Below are positions 58,848 to 59,730 of a stretch of 59,730 nt of DNA, in pieces (position 1 is the first letter of the stretch; the number at the start of each line of letters is the position of its first letter). Source of the DNA: Arthrobacter sp. 135MFCol5.1 (GTDB lineage Bacteria > Actinomycetota > Actinomycetes > Actinomycetales > Micrococcaceae). A program made the translations under genes and the position numbers. The DNA is taken from positions 1 to 59,730 of the forward strand of contig NZ_KB895469.1 in NCBI RefSeq assembly GCF_000374865.1. The letters run 5' to 3'. The notes beneath the pieces are model-generated. The model did no database searches. It saw nothing but the letters and a program-made list of their open reading frames with translations, and was not told the DNA's origin.

Positions 58848-59387
58848 ATGCCTGACCGCCGCACGGAACTGATGGATGCCGCCCTGGGGGTGGTTGCGAA
58901 CAAGGGAATGAAAGGCCTGACCCATCGCGCCGTCGACGCCGCCGCCGGACTCCCGGAAGGCACCACGTCCAACTACTTCCGGAGCCGGGCAGCCCTCGTG
59001 GAGGCCGCGCTGGACCGCCTCCTGCAGCTTGACGCCGGACTGCTGCGGGAGGCCGGTCCGGCCGGACCGCCGCCGGGCATTCCGGAACTGGCGGACCAGC
59101 TGGCCGCCATGGTGCTCGCCCTGGCCCGGCAGCACGCCGGCCTCACGCGGGCGCGGCTGGCCCTGTCGCTGGACCGGCCCGAGGCGGTGACCGCCGGCCA
59201 CTACCTGCTGGTGGGCGGGTTGGAGCAGGCCTTGGATGGTTTGGGAGTGGCGGGCGCAGCAAGGCGGGCGCAGGACGTCGCCGACTACGCCGACGGCCTG
59301 TTGCTCCACCTGCTCACCGTCCGCCGGGACCAGCAGCCCGACGTGGCCGCAACCGCAGCGGCGATCCGCCGCCTGCTGGCCCCGTAA
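58848..59387 (+). CDS. TetR family transcriptional regulator
   Basis: 179 aa. HTH AALGVVANKGMKGLTHRAVD with recognition part LPEGTTSNYFRSRAAL, then a TetR C-terminal domain. Divergent from the monooxygenase gene, with the dyad over both promoters, so it likely represses both until an aromatic ligand is present. Confidence 0.88.
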   Translation: MPDRRTELMDAALGVVANKGMKGLTHRAVDAAAGLPEGTTSNYFRSRAALVEAALDRLLQLDAGLLREAGPAGPPPGIPELADQLAAMVLALARQHAGLTRARLALSLDRPEAVTAGHYLLVGGLEQALDGLGVAGAARRAQDVADYADGLLLHLLTVRRDQQPDVAATAAAIRRLLAP

Positions 59388-59424
59388 AGCGGGCCCGGCA
59401 GTCCGTCGTCGTCCTCCCTGGCCC

Positions 59425-59730
59425 CTAGGACGCGCCGGGCCAGCCTGTGTACGCCTCGGCAAGGTAGGCCATGCCGTGCCGCGATGAAACCACGGAATTC
59501 AGTTCGCCAAGCTGGCGGGCCCGGGAGAAGTCGTCGGCGTCCGCGGGGGTGTGCAGCATGGTGGTCATCCAGTACGAGAACTGCTGCGCCTTCCAGACCC
59601 GATCCAGGGCGCGGTCGCTGTAGGTGTCCAGCAGGTGTCCCGATCCGGAGTTGTAGTGGCTGTCCAGCCCCTCGAAGAGGACCTTGACGTCGTTGATGGC
59701 CAGGTTCAGGCCCTTGGCTCCGGTGGGCGG
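59425..59730 (-). CDS. pobA: 4-hydroxybenzoate 3-monooxygenase-like protein (3' part; start outside window)
   Basis: The last 101 residues are encoded here, to the TAG at 59425-59427. TGAKGLNLAINDVKVL is the FAD-binding C-terminal motif of class A hydroxylases and RVWKAQQFSYWMTTMLH matches the PobA C-terminal region. Converts 4-hydroxybenzoate to protocatechuate in the family. The identification rests on the C-terminus only. Confidence 0.75.
   Translation of the reverse strand, partial: PPTGAKGLNLAINDVKVLFEGLDSHYNSGSGHLLDTYSDRALDRVWKAQQFSYWMTTMLHTPADADDFSRARQLGELNSVVSSRHGMAYLAEAYTGWPGAS

Overview
This window is chromosomal DNA from a high-G+C actinobacterium. Dense, short-spaced genes, heavy C/G use at third codon positions, GTG starts, an adjacent mannitol PTS IICBA/MtlD pair, a fused dipeptide ATPase and many putative leaderless promoters fit Micrococcaceae such as Arthrobacter or Pseudarthrobacter. 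That placement is an inference from gene content and style; no database was searched. I saw no rRNA, tRNA, CRISPR array, insertion sequence or prophage module. The nearest things to mobile DNA are a codon-usage outlier at the left edge and an antitoxin-like gene without its usual toxin.

Layout. 1-6.8 kb: 3' end of an amino acid permease, secreted gamma-glutamyltransferase, L-lactate dehydrogenase, an unusual GNAT-AAA+ fusion, a small SpoT-like HD hydrolase and glutamyl-Q tRNA(Asp) synthetase. 7-14 kb: two Lrp regulators (one divergent from a LysE exporter), a WXG100-type protein with a lipoprotein, a helical-repeat protein, a DUF456 membrane protein and malic enzyme. 14-22.5 kb: TetR, four MFS transporters, an RraA-like protein, a MarR with tandem operators, and a GNAT. 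22.6-28.6 kb: mannitol block (mtlD, mtlA, TetR) divergent from PTS enzyme I. 28.6-32.5 kb: antitoxin-like HTH gene, alpha/beta hydrolase, PucR regulator divergent from alanine dehydrogenase. 32.5-39.7 kb: Gfo/Idh/MocA oxidoreductase and a dipeptide ABC operon. 40-43.8 kb: TetR/FMN reductase pair, PLP aminotransferase, universal stress protein and an unknown membrane protein. 43.8-49.4 kb: PAP2-like protein, branched-chain 2-oxoacid dehydrogenase-type E1a-E1b-E2 operon and a HisC-type aminotransferase. 49.4-59.7 kb: holin-like protein, secreted glycosidase-like protein, a WXG-like/esterase cassette, purB, histidine phosphatase, a soluble Ser/Thr kinase with a Cys-bearing partner, MarR, GNAT, an FAD monooxygenase/TetR pair and the 3' end of a pobA-like gene.

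How the genes work together. The theme is nutrient use: amino acids and peptides (permease, Ggt, Dpp, Ald, LysE, Bkd, aminotransferases), polyols and sugars (Mtl, EI, sugar porter) and central carbon (Ldh, malic enzyme). Most transport or catabolic units sit beside their own regulator with a readable palindromic operator between them. At least 15 genes have a TANNNT box 6-8 nt before the start codon, suggesting leaderless transcripts, and this helped choose start codons. The most unusual items are the GNAT-AAA+ fusion, the WXG/esterase and WXG/lipoprotein cassettes, the toxin-less antitoxin-like gene, the kinase partner protein, and the nested palindrome upstream of the bkd operon.
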